The notes beneath the pieces were generated by a model. The model was given only the letters and a program-made list of their open reading frames with translations, had not been told where the DNA came from and made no database searches. From the NCBI RefSeq assembly GCF_963855985.1, contig NC_087093.1, forward strand, positions 14,027,001 through 14,091,000: a stretch of DNA of 64,000 nucleotides, written 5' to 3'. This document shows, in pieces, positions 42,121-55,182 of this stretch. Origin of the DNA: Ostrinia nubilalis. Lineage: Eukaryota > Arthropoda > Insecta > Lepidoptera > Crambidae. Numbering within the stretch: position 1 is the stretch's first letter; each line of letters begins with the position of its first letter. Both the position numbers and the translations under genes were made by a program.

Positions 42121-43511
42121 CCAATAAATTTTCTCATGTCTCTTAAGTTTCCTAACGAATCGAAAAGGCAATACAAGAACACATTATAGAATCCATCTTT
42201 CTTCTACTAAAATCCCTTGTTTCTCAACAGAATCTTTAGACCCCCTTAAAGGTGAATTTTAGAAAATTATTTCTTAGCAGATTCTTAGGTAGGTACCTAC
42301 CTACCTACTTCATAATACCTTCATAGTCTTCGTGCCTTTCAGCGCAATTCGTTCGGAGTGTGTTAATAATAAATCAGTCAGTTGGAAACGGTTGCCTTTA
42401 ATACATATCTACAGAAAACGTACTTGTAAAATTATTCCATACGCTTCTACCGTGTCCACTAAAATTTGTGGTCTCTCAGAACTCTAACAACTTCCAACCG
42501 CCCTTATCGCTCGACCGCACTCGTACGAGTGGCGCCCGTGACATGCGCTCTATGAAATATTGCAACGATGCACACTGATTTATTTTAAAACTTCACTTTT
42601 CAATACAATAATTCAGTTTCTATTATTTTAAAATTTATGACTTTTCAATTGTATAAATAACTACTTAGTTTGTAGTACATAGTTGCTTTGCCCGCAGGGC
42701 TAGAACCTAGGTAGTATAGAAACCTAGGTGTCAGGCCAATACACAAAGAAAAATTTAATTTATTATGCAACAACCATTCTTATAGCTTTACCTAATATAA
42801 AGACAATGACAATATAAATCAGCCAGCCTTCTACGAGTACATACACTCAACATAACAACGTTTTCCATAACTACCAGATCCTTGTCGTCCTCATATAATG
42901 TATAAAGTCCTTAAATCAAAAACAAAATATTATGTAGCATATTTTCACGTCGACCTTTGTGATACACAGATTTAGCTCTATATTTTAAGAAGTCAATATT
43001 AATATTAGCAAATGCTCATTTTTGGACACGTCTTCGATTACATTCGTAATGAATTTCACAATTGATAAGTACAGCGCCTTTTGCCTACTTACCATTTTAG
43101 TAACAGCCCTGAAAATGTCGCAAACGTTACGAAGTTTCTCCTAAGCTGCTCTAAATTTCACGTTATATTGGAGCTGATGTTTCTTGTTGACCTACCCCGT
43201 AGCCAATTGCGTCCAGAAGTATGTACTCAGCAACTTACTTAGGGAGTTCCCGCGCTGTCACCGGGCGCCCGCACCATGATATATGGCACGCACACAGCTG
43301 GGTTGCGGTGTTGTGCATTTTGTAAGACTTTTGAGATAGGTTAGCGATAAATTGGTGGTCGGGGGTTTTGTGGTGCGAGGTCAATTGTAATTAGGTAAAA
43401 ATGGATTCGATGCTCGGATTTTAATTTCTAGCAGACGATTAATTTACAAGTCTTTGAGATACTTATGAAATGATAGACAGAGACGTCATTTTTGATTTGT
43501 TCGTTCTTTCG
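42121..43511. other. Intergenic DNA, nothing recognised
   Basis: No coding exon or element could be assigned here. Confidence 0.4.
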
Positions 43512-43790
43512 TTTCAGCAGAAAGGCGTCCACTGCTGTACAAAGGCCTCCCCCAAGGATTTCCACAAAGACCGGTCCTGCGCCGCTCGCATCCAGGCACC
43601 TCCCACGACCTTCACCAGATCGTCGGTCCACCTAGTGGGAGGCCTGCCCACGCTACGTCTTCCGGCTCGTGGTCGCCACTCAAGAACTTTCCTGCCCCAA
43701 CGGCCATCAGCTCTACGAGTGCCCCGCCCACTGCCACTTGATTTTAGCGATTCTGCGGGCTATGTCAGTCACTCAGGTTCTCCTACAGAT
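43512..43790 (-). mobile_element. RTE-like LINE 3' end (type B), well preserved
   Basis: The minus strand carries the type-B end, with GGGGGAGGCCTTTGTACAGC and CAGTGGACGCC, and is coding-like upstream (VGGRPP.W.DDLVK). The 152-codon plus-strand frame across it is antisense. It may extend to about 43920, where LINE-like sequence fades. Confidence 0.8.
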
Positions 43791-43929
43791 CTCCTCATTT
43801 CTGATTCGATCACGCAGGGAAACTCCAAGCATAGCACGCTCCATCGCCCTTTGACCTTGAGCCTTCTTATGAGGCCCATAGTAAGCGACCACGTCTCAGA
43901 TCCGTATCCCTTTCGGACCCGCGCTTAAA

Positions 43930-45383
43930 CTAGAGAGAAATTTGTAAGTTTGAACATGAATTTTAGGTAATTTGGGGCCGCAGATTACGAATCTGCTATA
44001 ATTTTCCAGATTTTCCGCCGCCATCTTGGAAAATTCATATACCAACAATTGTATCAAACTGGGCCCTTCACTTCCTACGTACAATTGTGAGGGTCAAAAT
44101 TGTAAGGGTTTTGGGAATTTTATCAATGGCATGTATTCCGAAAAACGTATTTATAACCAGTAAGGAATAAACAGGTCTAATTTTTATACCAGTATTAGCC
44201 ATTTAATATTGATTTGTGGGAAAAACCATCTGTTTCATGAGCTCAACAGTAAATATAGCGCTCGAAATATTCCTATGGAGTTTTAATATCTCCTGGATCA
44301 TGAATAGCATCTCCTGGAAGTTGTTGACGATTGAAGGGCTTCGTCTGCTATGCCGCTTGCATACTCAGAGGTATGAATTGTCATGAATGTTTAAGCCATT
44401 ATCTGAAGAAGAGGAGTAGTTCATCTGAAGTAGTCGAAACTAGCTTTTGTCGTTGTCATTGCTCTCATCCCCAGATGCATTGAGCATCTCTGCGATAGTA
44501 GCGTCGTTTAAAATCGGAAACATAGTGCGGAAACCATGAAAAATTCATAATTATGAGAAACTTAAAATACGCATAAGGTATTGTAGGGCCCACGTCGATA
44601 CAATTGTGTCAGTAAAGTTCGTTAAGCCGTTACGCCAAAGCCTTTGCTTACAAGTAGACACTGTTATCACAAAAAGATGCTATTTTTAACTATTTGTCTA
44701 ATCAATAAGTTGTATAATACTACACTTACAAAATAAAACCATAGTAGGTAATTTCTTTCGCCAAGTCGGGGAGCGTAATCAGTCATGAACTGTACAGGTT
44801 GTAACCTGCTCACCAAATGCGCTTCGAACAAAATTTGAACGGGAGGTGAAAGAACGCATCCCGCACAATCGTACGATACTCAGCCCATCCACTTCCGATG
44901 TAAAACTAATGAGATAATCTCGATTTTGTAACCCGCACAATTGTATTGGAGCGGTCCGAAAGGGGTATACCATCACTGGCAACACACACTGGTCAAAGAC
45001 TTATGACTTGAGTCATTTGATTAAGAGACCTCATAATAATAATGTTATTGATACCTGTAAGTTAAACACAACTACTCAGTTTATACAACTGTCAAAGCAA
45101 GTTTCGGTAAACTGTCTTTAGTCGAGCACAGTTAGTGGTACTGGGTACAATGAACAAGAGCCTTGAATAGACAAAGAACAACAAACAGCTTGGAGTTTCA
45201 ATGTATGTTCAATAATGGTTAACTGAAAATTTTCATCTTGTTTGGATTTTGTTTTTAATCGTTGTTGAGTTCCAATAACGACTGAAAACAAAATCCCACG
45301 CTTTTACTTCATGAACGTTGTGTAGGCGTTAACAGTCCATACAAGTCTAATTTTAACACTGTGTATAAAACCGTATATTGGTT
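43930..45383. other. Intergenic DNA, nothing recognised
   Basis: Only short accidental frames (43896-44084 and 44779-44985 minus). Confidence 0.4.
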
Positions 45384-45607
45384 ACTAGCTTTCCGCCCCC
45401 GGCTTCGCTCGCGTGGTTTGTCTGTCACATAAAAGCTTTATCGCGCGCGTCCCTGTTTCAAAAACCGGGATAAAAACTATCCTATGTCTTTTCCCGGGAC
45501 TTAAACTATATCTATGCCAAATTTCATCAAAATCGGTTCTGTGGTTTAGGCGTGAAAGCGAGACAGACAGACAGAGTTACTTTCGCATTTATAATATTAG
45601 TATAGAT
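45384..45607. mobile_element. Helitron-type (Lep1-like) element, compact copy
   Basis: ACTAGCTTTCCGCCCCCGGC, then CCCTGTTTCAAAAACCGGG, ATCGGTTCTGTGGTTTAGGC, GACAGACAGACAGAG and TAATATTAGTATAGAT. It is the short reference form for the copy at 21297-21807. Confidence 0.75.
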
Positions 45608-45706
45608 TTACTCTCCTACAGTTCCCTGTATGATCAGTCACTATCACTAACCTTTTGTTAGTCAGATATTTTATGTCAGAGACGCTTTTATCTTCATTAT
45701 CATTAT

Positions 45707-45802
45707 CGTCATCATCATTTCAGCCATAGGACGTCCACTGCTGAACATAGGCCTCCCCCAATGATTTCCACAATGGCCGGTTGGTGGCGGCCTGCATCTA
45801 GC
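45707..45802 (-). mobile_element. RTE-like LINE 3' end (type A), short
   Basis: CATCATCATTTCAGCCATAG, then GACGTCCACTGCTGAACAT, ATGATTTCCACAATGGCCGG and TTGGTGGCGGCCTGCATC. Confidence 0.8.
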
Positions 45803-46386
45803 TTATAATTATCTTGTCGATCTTAAATTAAGTATTCACAATAAAGAAGAAGTCGCTTTGTATTTACGGGAATAATTATAATACAAATAGTAGAAGTTCT
45901 AATAATGTTTGATTTTACAACGCCACTACACAATTATTAATGCAAACAGCGCCCGGTGGTGTTTTCATTGCATACAAAATATTTTATTCGACGTCCTTGC
46001 ATGAATAAAAAAGGTAATACAAATTTTATTAAACAAACGCTTGGCTAAAATGAGGCAGAAAGGGGCTGGGTGCAAAATGGTATAAGTCAAGATTGGTTTT
46101 TAATTTGTACTTCTTGCAAAAAAATCCTGAAGTTAATGCCTTGGCAATTTGTTTTGACACATCTGATAAGCTCATAAATCTGACTAAATATGAAATGAAG
46201 ATGGTAATTAAATTGGGTCAAGTAAAGAATCTAGGCTCCTGTTTAGTGTCATTGCAATCTACACGCGACATTATACTGTGATAAACACTGCCGTACCTTA
46301 GACAGTTATAAAGACATACGAGTACTACATAACTTTCGTCTGTGTTGTTGATGATTTAATAAGATGTGCTTACAACTGTAAAGCCC

Positions 46387-46588
46387 GGTCTGTGAGCACG
46401 TAGAATTTTGTCCAATGACCCCTAGCTACCCATCCTTATCGCTCGCGCGTAATTATATTGCTGTCGCGACTGTCCGACTGGCACCCGCAGTGAGTGTGCG
46501 AGCCCGATAGCAACTTAATTACGCGCGAGCGATAAGGATGGGTAGCTTGGGGTCATTGGACAAAATTCTACGTGCTCACAGACCAGAC
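46387..46588. mobile_element. 200-bp near-perfect palindromic MITE
   Basis: GGTCTGTGAGCACGTAGAAT through GACCCC, CTACCCATCCTTATCGCTCG and CGCGTAATTA is repeated inverted with very few mismatches, leaving a loop of about 55 bases. The target duplication is not clear. Confidence 0.8.
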
Positions 46589-46984
46589 TATACTCCTAAA
46601 CACTACAGCCTGAAATTCTATCCAGTGTTTGTGACCAAGCATTTGTCTGTGTACCAAAAACTCTGTTTTCGGCTTACGCCGTTCTCCCACTAGGTCTGCC
46701 CAGCGAATGCTCGGCCAGTGTCCGTTGTATTCCCGTCACGAGCGGCCCATTTAACCGCAGCATGCGCTCGCACTTAAATAATCATCTTTATTGCTGAACT
46801 TGATTTAAAGCGAGCAAGCCTAGGAATTTATAACACAGTTCTGACAAGAAAATTATCTTTGTGCAGGCCTGAACGGGTTAATGAGGTGAATGAAATAATA
46901 CTTATTGTTTCCACAAGTTTCAGTATGACTGTTGTAATAGGAATTATAACTGAACAATCTGTACCTTCAAGAGTAGAATACATT

Positions 46985-47215
46985 TGTCACCAACCCCTAC
47001 TCTTCCCGCGGGTGTCGTAAGAGGCGACTTAGGGACTACACATCAAACAGAGAATGGGCAGCAGCGCTCTCTGAAAAACATCAATCTTTTAAACTGCGAT
47101 CTCCAACCCGCCTGCCAAGCGTGGAGATTATGGCAAAACCCTCCACTATAGTGGAGGAGGCTCATAGTCCAGCAGTGGACTGTAAACGGCTGTTGATGAT
47201 GATGATGATGAATCT
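46985..47215 (+). mobile_element. LINE 3' end with (GAT)n tail (family H)
   Basis: TCACCAACCCCTACTCTTCC, then GGGTGTCGTAAGAGGCGAC, CAAAACCCTCCACTATAGTG, TCCAGCAGTGGACTG and ATGATGATGATGATGA. A related, inverted fragment is at 56040-56175. Confidence 0.6.
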
Positions 47216-47324
47216 GTACCTACCAATATACTAAGTCAAAACACTGATTAATTTGATTTATAATATTTTAGAAAAAAAAAAAACATACCAAAGGAGCGTG
47301 TTACGGAAATCTGCAAGCCTCGCA

Positions 47325-47415
47325 AGAAATCCACAAACCAGGCGATGTGGAAGTCATTGGGGGAGGCCTATGTTCAGCAGTGGATGTCCTGTGACTGAAA
47401 TAATGATGATGATGA
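47325..47415 (+). mobile_element. RTE-like LINE 3' end (type A), short
   Basis: GGCGATGTGGAAGTCATTGG, then a GGGAGGCCTATGTTCAGCAG end and a GATGATGATGATG tail. Confidence 0.8.
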
Positions 47416-48125
47416 TGCCAGCCTTTTAAAAATGAAGCTACTCCCACATTTGTATATACCTTGTATATGTTGTACATACCCATATTGTCCTGTGTTAAGC
47501 AAACAAATGGTTTGAGTTCCGAAAACAGATACAGAACAGTAATAGCTAGAAATACAACGTAGACAATAATACAGGGTTGAAACAGGATGGAAAGCTAGCT
47601 GGTTTATTCTATAACCTGTTATTGATGTCGTTTGATAGAGCTCGTAAAGCATCAGGATCAGTAACTAGTTATTTCGATGTCTTGTTTCGTTTTCACCCTG
47701 TATTACTCTTCAAGGATTGTAAATGTTCCGTATAATGATTCCAGTACAACTACTCAAACATTTTATTATTGTAGCGTAATAGTAGTATTTACACGAAACA
47801 TCATTATTATACCTTATCACATCATCTCTGGCCTTATAAAAATAGGGTTCATATTCGTACCTTTTCGAGTGGATAACGTGATCGGGATACAGTGTAATGA
47901 AATTTATTCCTGTTGAAGAGACACTTTGGTCAATGAGCGCTGGGAATTGGGATAGTCAATATAGCTCTTGACTTGATCGCGGTGGTGAGGGATCGACTTA
48001 TTAAAAGCCAAGATTCGGCAACGTTTAGGTACTTTTTGCCGTTTGATCTTGACAGAGTACGTAGAATAAGACTCTCACTGTTTCTATGGAAGTATCAAAA
48101 GGCGATTAAGTGACAAATATGGGAT

Positions 48126-48235
48126 AAATGCCCATTTTCACCATCAATCCCTAATTTTTAAGTGACCCCTATAACAGGAATTTTGTTTTCATAGAGGTGA
48201 TTAAAATTAGGAATTGATGGTGAAAACAGGCATAA
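48126..48235. mobile_element. Foldback MITE family D, copy 3
   Basis: AAATGCCCATTTTCACCATC to GATGGTGAAAACAGGCATAA, with TAATTTTTAAGTGACCCC inside. It is the shortest copy of the three. Confidence 0.82.
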
Positions 48236-48417
48236 GTGACAAAGTCGTAAAAGGGGATTAAGTAGCAAAATACGCGATTAACTGACAAGTAACAAGCCTG
48301 GCGTGGGAAGTAGGTATAAGCACAATTCTTTTAGTTTTCTTAAACTTATAGCACACTATAGCATCTCTGTGCTGGAAAGTACGTTTAGTGTTGGTCACTG
48401 CTAATTTCACTTAGTCA

Positions 48418-48557
48418 TTAAGGCTGAATTGAACCATCTTATTTTCTTTTTACTTCCTTTAACTTGGACAAACGTCAAAAATCGGTCAAACTCCATACAA
48501 AAAGCACCGGTTATTGTTATTGTTACGGTTAAAATAAGGTGGTGCAACTCGGCCTAA
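48418..48557. mobile_element. MITE family E, copy 6
   Basis: TTAAGGCTGAATTGAACCAT to GGTGGTGCAACTCGGCCTAA, with TCAAACTCCATACAAAAAGC inside. Confidence 0.85.
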
Positions 48558-49101
48558 GTCTTTACAAAATAGAGGTTCGTATAGATAGGGTTCTTGAAGG
48601 AAGAACACAGGCTAAAATACATTAACGTAAAAAAAAAAATATTCAGAATAAAAGTTTGACTCATTATTTCTCGCAAGTCAGGGACTTTATGAAAATGTCT
48701 TTTCGTAACTATAATGTTTTGAATTACAGGTCTTTTTAAATACTTTTTGTTAGAGGCCACATGGGCAAAGTCGCGGGTAGCTGTAGATAATCACGTTGAA
48801 ATGGCCTCAGTACTCCAATTTAAAATTTAAACAGGGTCGACTCGTTCATCCATTAGCTAAGTGTGGCTCACAAAATTGCAACTCATGCATTGTTAGCCAT
48901 GTTAATGGTCCTATTCTATTTGACAAGAAGGGAATCCCATGAAAAAGTGGGTTTGATTGTGCTTGGAAAATTACTTCATCAACTTTAATGTTACAAATAC
49001 GCAACAGTCCAGGTATATTGCCCCTTTTTTGGGAGACAGACTCAGAATTGTATATTTTTTCTCGCAATAATGTTTAAGGTTATTATTTAATTAGAGTTTA
49101 C

Positions 49102-49227
49102 TTAGGGTGAGTTGCACCATCTTACTTTAACTTTGACAAACGTCAAAAATCTGTCAAACTCCATACAAAAAACACCGGTTAAATCATCATAGTTAAGGCC
49201 AAAGTTAGGTGGTGCAACTCGGCTTTA
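49102..49227. mobile_element. MITE family E, copy 7
   Basis: TTAGGGTGAGTTGCACCATC to GGTGGTGCAACTCGGCTTTA. Copies 6 and 7 are only about 550 bp apart but differ enough that this is not a recent tandem duplication. Confidence 0.85.
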
Positions 49228-50097
49228 GAGTTTTAATACTCACACTGAATTAAAAAATAATTGGCACTAATTTAATAAAGAAACGGCTCGTTTAAACTGC
49301 TAATTTCTGTCGCCAAATTCCGAGATAATGTTGAACAAACTTAAGGGGAAAAAGTGAGCGTGAAGCAGCGAAAATTAGCTTGTATTCCTCTTAATGGACA
49401 GTGAATCGAGTCAAATTGGAAAATTAAGGAAAACTTACTGACATCGTTTGGATAAACAACTGGGGATTCCCGGAATGGTTGCGACTATTTGCGAACCAAC
49501 TCCGAAGCGAATGTTCTGTACTTATAGTGGTTCAAAAGTTAAGGGAAGATCTAGCTTTAGGGTTTGAGAACTCAGGGTTCGTAGAAATGACGTAATGGGA
49601 GCAGACTTTAGGAAAAAAAATGTGGTAGAACTTTTTTATTATAACAAAAAGGCTCTTGTCTACGTATATCTTGTAGTAGTAGATATACTTGAAGATGGGA
49701 TAAGAGTACTTTATTTGTTGTAGTCAGCTCATACATTTCCTAATGCTATTTTACATCTAGATAAAAGTATGTCTTTCCCGCAAGCAGAAAATAATAATAC
49801 TTAGAATTCGTGATAACGAGCAGGCAATTTTAATTCTATGAAATATTTAGAAAAACATTTCTATTTAAAGTAGATATTTGAGTTTGAGGAGCGATACAAA
49901 GTTCAATTCAATTTTAAATCAGACCACAGCTGTATTTGCAAACACTTAGCCAAAGTGGTCGTTAGCATCAAAGTAGATATAATTCCTAGATAGAGACTAT
50001 TTACGAACTGTTCTAAGTCTTGTATTTAGAGCTCATTTGCCTGCGGTTTCGGCTAGTGCCGTAAATTGAAACCTGTATACATTTATCGATATTTTAA
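49228..50097. other. Intergenic DNA, nothing recognised
   Basis: No coding exon or element could be assigned here. Confidence 0.4.
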
Positions 50098-50310
50098 TTC
50101 GTTCATTCTCTTCAGCCAAATGACGTCCACTGCTGGACAAAAGCCTCCCCCAAGGATTTCCATAATGACCGGTCCTGCGCTGCCCGCAACCTTCACCAGA
50201 TCATCGGTCCACCTAGTGGGAGGCCTGCCCCCGCTACGTTTCCGGCCCGCGGTCGCCACTCGAGAACTTTTCTGTCCCAACGGCCATCGTCTCTACGAGC
50301 TATGTGTTTG
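50098..50310 (-). mobile_element. RTE-like LINE 3' end (type B)
   Basis: The minus strand encodes GQKSSRVATAGRKRSGGRPP and TRWTDDLVKVAG in one open frame, with the usual CAGCAGTGGACGTCATTTGG end. 5'-truncated, with an internal deletion near 50185. Confidence 0.8.
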
Positions 50311-50929
50311 TGTGTGTATATATTTTAATTAAACGTTCTTAAATACAAATAATAATGACCATCGTCAGACCGTGACAGACAACCACGGATGACAACAATG
50401 AGCTACATGAGTTGTAATTTTGCAACAAACATGTATGTTTTCATTGCACTCCACATTATTTATTTGTGTGTCAACTGCGTGACTACAAACTTTATTATGT
50501 CACTAGAAAATATTGTTGTACCATCTATTCTGTCTAACCATACCCTTGTCTTATGTAAGACATTTGTGTGTATAAACTGGATTCAAGTCAACATAAATTA
50601 TACGAGTAGTCGAAGAGAAAATATCGATATCGATCAAACACTTCATCACATCACCAGTTTTGGTAAAAGCGAGCAATAACAGGCTTTGTGGGGGCGACAT
50701 TGCCTCGATATTGCTTAAAACAGCTCATCATGCAGAATTGCTACCTTTGAGATTCACCGACCAGCATTTTAGTAGGAAATTTCATTCAAATCACCCCCGA
50801 ATATCTACGGTAGCTATAGTGTTTGTATTACATAAATAAATATACGTAGCTATATGCAATTATGCATTTTTTTTATTTATCTTACATTTTAAGGTTAACA
50901 ATTTCAATAAATGTAGTAAGAGGAACACA

Positions 50930-51075
50930 GGGTGTCATTTGATTCTGAAAAAAAATTATACAGACAAATGCAGTACTCTTTCTTAAAAAAAATCCTTTGA
51001 GTAAAATTTTCTAACTACAATATTTAGAGTACTTTCTCTTCAGGTGGCATTACAAAATTCCACCTTGTATAACGA
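50930..51075 (+). repeat. Dispersed repeat F, copy 2
   Basis: CACAGGGTGTCATTTGATTC to GTGGCATTACAAAATTCCAC, CTTGTATA. It matches 33850-34000 in inverted order. The adjoining minus-strand frame at 51024-51329 (101 codons, including LLRSVIMAAATLPYTNELV) may belong to the same element; I do not recognise it. Confidence 0.55.
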
Positions 51076-52192
51076 TTAAAATGTAACCGTTTTCGTAGAA
51101 ATCTGTTTTTGGATATCCATTCACACAATCTCTGAACCAGCTCATTTGTGTAAGGCAGAGTTGCGGCTGCCATAATAACAGATCTCAGCAGGAATGGCCT
51201 CGACAATGGCCTAATCTGTGTGTGAAACCGTAAATAATTACTGGACCACTGTGCGATTACTCTGGCAGTCGAGTAAAGTGGTACGTAGGCTTCTGATGTA
51301 TCTGTTTTGAGAGAGGAGCGTCTGTTCATAAGGCTATTTCCACACTAAACAAACTCGCAAGAAATGGAAAAATCTCCACACAAAATGTATCGACCATTTA
51401 CCACTTCTGAAAAAGTACTTTTCATCAAACTAGAGCATAGAGTCTGAGATTCTGAGACTGGGAAAAATAGTAAAAAAATAGTCCAAAATGGAAAAAAACT
51501 TTACATGGAAATTATTACTGACTGATCTTGACAAATGTTTTCCGTAGCTTCTTCATAAATAAGAGTAAATAAAAGTATGCTACGTAGTGTTATAAAAGTT
51601 TTTGCCGGCAAAACGTATAGGACAGGTACTGTTGTTAAGTCGTATACTGTTGAGTTTTATAGACTAAGACTATTTTGGTGTATTCACTTTAGGGCTCTTA
51701 CATATTCCGATCACATTACGAACTGCTGGATAGGTAGTTGCATTTCCGGACGGTTTTATATTTTACTATAACACCCCTTCAGTGAACATTTATAAAATAC
51801 TAAAAAAGTGATAAAAATCTATATTATATTTTCCATTTTTCGGTATTTCAAATGACCAAATTGGGTTTGCACTACATAAAAGAGTCTTAATCAAGTTGCA
51901 AATTCATAATTGGACTGTTAAGTTCAAAGCTTCAAGCATTCGTAGAAGCTGCGATTAATGTCGAAATATTTGTTGTCTTAAACAATAATTCATTTCTCGT
52001 CTTTACAATACAGACGGTAGCTTTAATTGGTCCATCAGGCAGCTGGTTTGGTTAATTAAAATAGAAAAGCGATGTATTTTGAAAGAATTTTTCGAAAATT
52101 AATTGAGAAACGAATATTTATGTTATACTTTTAGCATTTCAGCCATAAGTTCGAAGCTTAGAATAAGGTGAGGTCGTCTACCTCGTAGAGGT

Positions 52193-52273
52193 GCTGTACC
52201 ATTGTGGAAATCATTGGGGGAGGCCTATTTTAACAGTAGACGTCCTATGGCTGAAATGATGATGATGATGATC
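52193..52273 (+). mobile_element. RTE-like LINE 3' end (type A), very short
   Basis: GTGGAAATCATTGGGGGAGG, then CGTCCTATGGCTGAAATG and ATGATGATGATGAT. Confidence 0.8.
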
Positions 52274-52407
52274 AGCTGTGGGACCTGGGAAAAACCTTAC
52301 CTAACTTGTTACCTACATTTCTATCTGTCTATCCCATATCACTATCTCTCTCTTTTCTGTCTCACATATAGTTTCATTCTTCTTCTTATTCGTTACGCTC
52401 TTGGCAG

Positions 52408-52766
52408 AGTCGTGGTCACGTTGAGGCGTTGTTCACATCGGTTGTAGAGGCGGATACAACTCTCCGCACGATCTCCCTCCATCTCTCTCTATTGGCAGAC
52501 TGTCTGGTGCAGTCACATAAGCCGTCTCCCACTGCTGCTTTCACTTCGTCGGTCCAGCGCATTGGTGACCTGCCACGCGATCGGGTTCCTTCGACTTTTC
52601 CTTGGACGACCAGTCGTTCTATGGAGTTGTCATCCCGCCTCGAGACATGTCCGAAGTATTGCAGTATGCGCGACTGTACTACGGTTGATAAACGCTGAGT
52701 GACACCGAGCTCCTGGAGTATGGACACATTATGGTATGGTACGGAACTCTGTCCATGATATCCCAT
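52408..52766 (-). pseudogene. LINE reverse transcriptase C terminus, intact 116 codons
   Basis: A single open minus-strand frame with RILQYFGHVSRRDDNSIERL, VVQGKVEGTRSRGRSPMRW, TDEVKAAVG and RERWREIVRRVV. This order (QYFGHV-x-RR, G-x-RGR-x-P-x-RW-x-DE, R-x-RWR-x-I) marks the C-terminal region of endonuclease/reverse-transcriptase LINE proteins. The catalytic domains are missing, so it is a 5'-truncated insertion, but the lack of stops suggests it is young. The subfamily differs from the type A/B tails. Confidence 0.78.
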
Positions 52767-53719
52767 ATAGTTTCATGCTTTAGCCTATTTCATTTTGCAA
52801 TGATTTACCTTTTCTCGTTATTACTTTTATTTGAGTATTTGTCAGCTAAGCTAGAAAAAGTTAGCTTCAAAACTTTTTGGCTCAACTACTGAAATACGTA
52901 GATTTTTTGTTGGACTCTGTGATCACTAAAGGTTTTTCACGGATTACCAAAAGCTTTCAGCCAGTAATTGTGGAGTTGTTACATCATTTGGCAGCTATCA
53001 GGCCTGTGCCCAGGCGAAAATTATCCGGCAGACAGGCACTGACAGCTTAATTAGGAGTGTAAGCGCTCACAACAGCCTTTGCCTATTTATATGCAAATGG
53101 CCGCTGTCCGATTGCTCTAATGATCGAGACGAAGAAACTCGACATAATCTTTAAAATGTAAATTTTTGATCGAATGATAACGAGTAATCGAATTCGGAGG
53201 TCTTTAAGTTTTAAAAATAACTGCTTGGAAACGATAAATTAGGATGATGTTATTGGTAATTTTAAGGACTTCTCTATTTTACTTATAATAATTCAAGTAA
53301 TTCGCGTATTGGACTACCTACTACCTATATCAAAAGTAATTGCAGGTAGGTACGATTCATGCATATCAGAATTATTTTTGTGCTGGAACGTAATCTGTAT
53401 TTTTTGCTTACCTGTAACAAAGAAAATAATAATATTAGATGGATTCTCCTTAAGGCTTGTTATTACAAAATACAGTAGACAATAATTATAATTTTCTAAT
53501 AAAATAAATAAACATTCTCAAATTAAGCACTGCGTCGTCCAGTGCCAAATTAAGTAGAGTTTGTTATGGATATGAGACAACGGATATCACACTTAGGTTT
53601 TTTGTAAATAATTATGTACATACATAATACATAAAACCAGGCCATGCATGCATTTATCATCAAACAAAGAATGGCTGCGTTCAAAAACTATCGAAATCAA
53701 ACTTTCTTTCCAAATAATA
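52767..53719. other. Intergenic DNA, nothing recognised
   Basis: No coding exon or element could be assigned here. Confidence 0.4.
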
Positions 53720-54646
53720 AAGGTCCGGTAATTTGGACCAGTTTTTTTCAATCCCGTTTTACACATAGTTTTCTTTTGTTTTTGTTAATGTTCATGGTAT
53801 ATAATTAAAGAGAAATTATTCAACTTACTATTTCATAGGTATTTATCAACACAATTGTTGTATATTTAGCACAAATCAACAAAATACAAGTTCAGAGCTT
53901 CGGTCCAATTTAGCCAACCGGTTCGATAATTTGTACCACAAGGTTACTAAATTGGACTTCAATAAATTTCAAGCCTATAAAAAAACTATGGCAAAATATT
54001 ATACGATACATTCTTAACAAATTAGGTAACGAAAAGGAACAGTAGTTAATAACATAGACAATCGATATTGTTTTACACGTTATCACGATTTTGAGTACAA
54101 GTTTTGTAATTCCAATTATCGTAACGCACACTTGTAACTAAGCTACTTTGCCAGTCTTTTGCTTTAATTTATTGTTAGTCAAACATAACTATGCTATTAT
54201 AACTATTAAATGATTTACTAAAAAAAAATTCAAAATCCTTTGGTAAAGTTCCATACAACTTGATGTGGTACAATTTAGCCGACTAGGTGATAGTGCTTTT
54301 AAAAAATCGGTAAAAAATATAGCTTATAAATACCGAAAAATGTTTAAAATAATTGTAATCCACACTAATTTACGCTTCTAAATAATATATTAGAAACACC
54401 CTGTGATTAAATTTAACAAAATTACAAACTAAACATGCATTGTCAAAAGTTACTTGAAAACAATGAAAAAATACTTTTCAAAATAAAACACACGTGTTAG
54501 TTGTCACGGCAAAAACCACATGGCCGATATTAATTGAATTTAGTTGTGTATCGCTGAGTGTTGCAATTACAGACATTCAATAAATACTTTACGAAATATG
54601 AGGGTGGTACAATTTACCCGGCGGTACAATATACCGAACTCTCCCC
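53720..54646 (-). mobile_element. TA-flanked non-autonomous TIR transposon, copy 2 (inverted)
   Basis: Reverse complement of 97-1029 over its whole length, with scattered substitutions. TA lies outside both ends (53718-53719, 54647-54648). The TIR at 53720 is damaged (AAGGTCCGG in place of AGGGAGAGTCCG), while the other TIR, ending ACTCTCCCC, is intact. Confidence 0.85.
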
Positions 54647-54945
54647 TATAATAATCAAGACGGAGTTCATTAAGACAACTTTCATAGAAACGACTGTGAA
54701 CATTGAGAAATAATGAATCGCAACACTTCATTAACTTTTCCATTTTAAATTTATGCAAACGCTTTTCATCTGATAGCAAAAATAAATGGCACTGTCACGA
54801 GATCTGCTTTTTCAGCGGTCCTTCCCGTAAACGACAATTCAGTGGGGTGCTTTTAATATAAAGAGTTTATTAAATATCAGCAATTTATTAAACATAACGT
54901 CACTTACGTAAGAACATAATAAACGAAGAGGATAATTAACTAAGT

Positions 54946-55182
54946 ACTGGCTATGCCCGCGACTTCGTACGTGTGAAAATAATTTGAATAATATTTCCCG
55001 CCTTTGCAACATTTTTCTTTACAATCCTTTATTGGCGGTAGGGTGATGTATGATCTGAAACCTTCCTCGATAAATGGAGTATCCAACACAAATATATTTT
55101 TTCAAATCGGACTAGTAGTTCCTGAGATTAGCGCGTTCAAGCCAATAAACAAACTCTGCATATTTATAATATTAGTACAGAT
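54946..55182. mobile_element. Helitron-type (Lep1-like) fragment
   Basis: ACTGGCTATGCCCGCGACTT at the start, CCTGAGATTAGCGCGTTCAA near the end, then TTTATAATATTAGTACAGAT. It shares its 3' half with 38007-39562 and 58508-58755. Confidence 0.65.

Noticed and set aside
43470..43928. 152-codon plus-strand frame
   Set aside because: Antisense to a type-B LINE tail; the same antisense frame recurs at other LINE copies.
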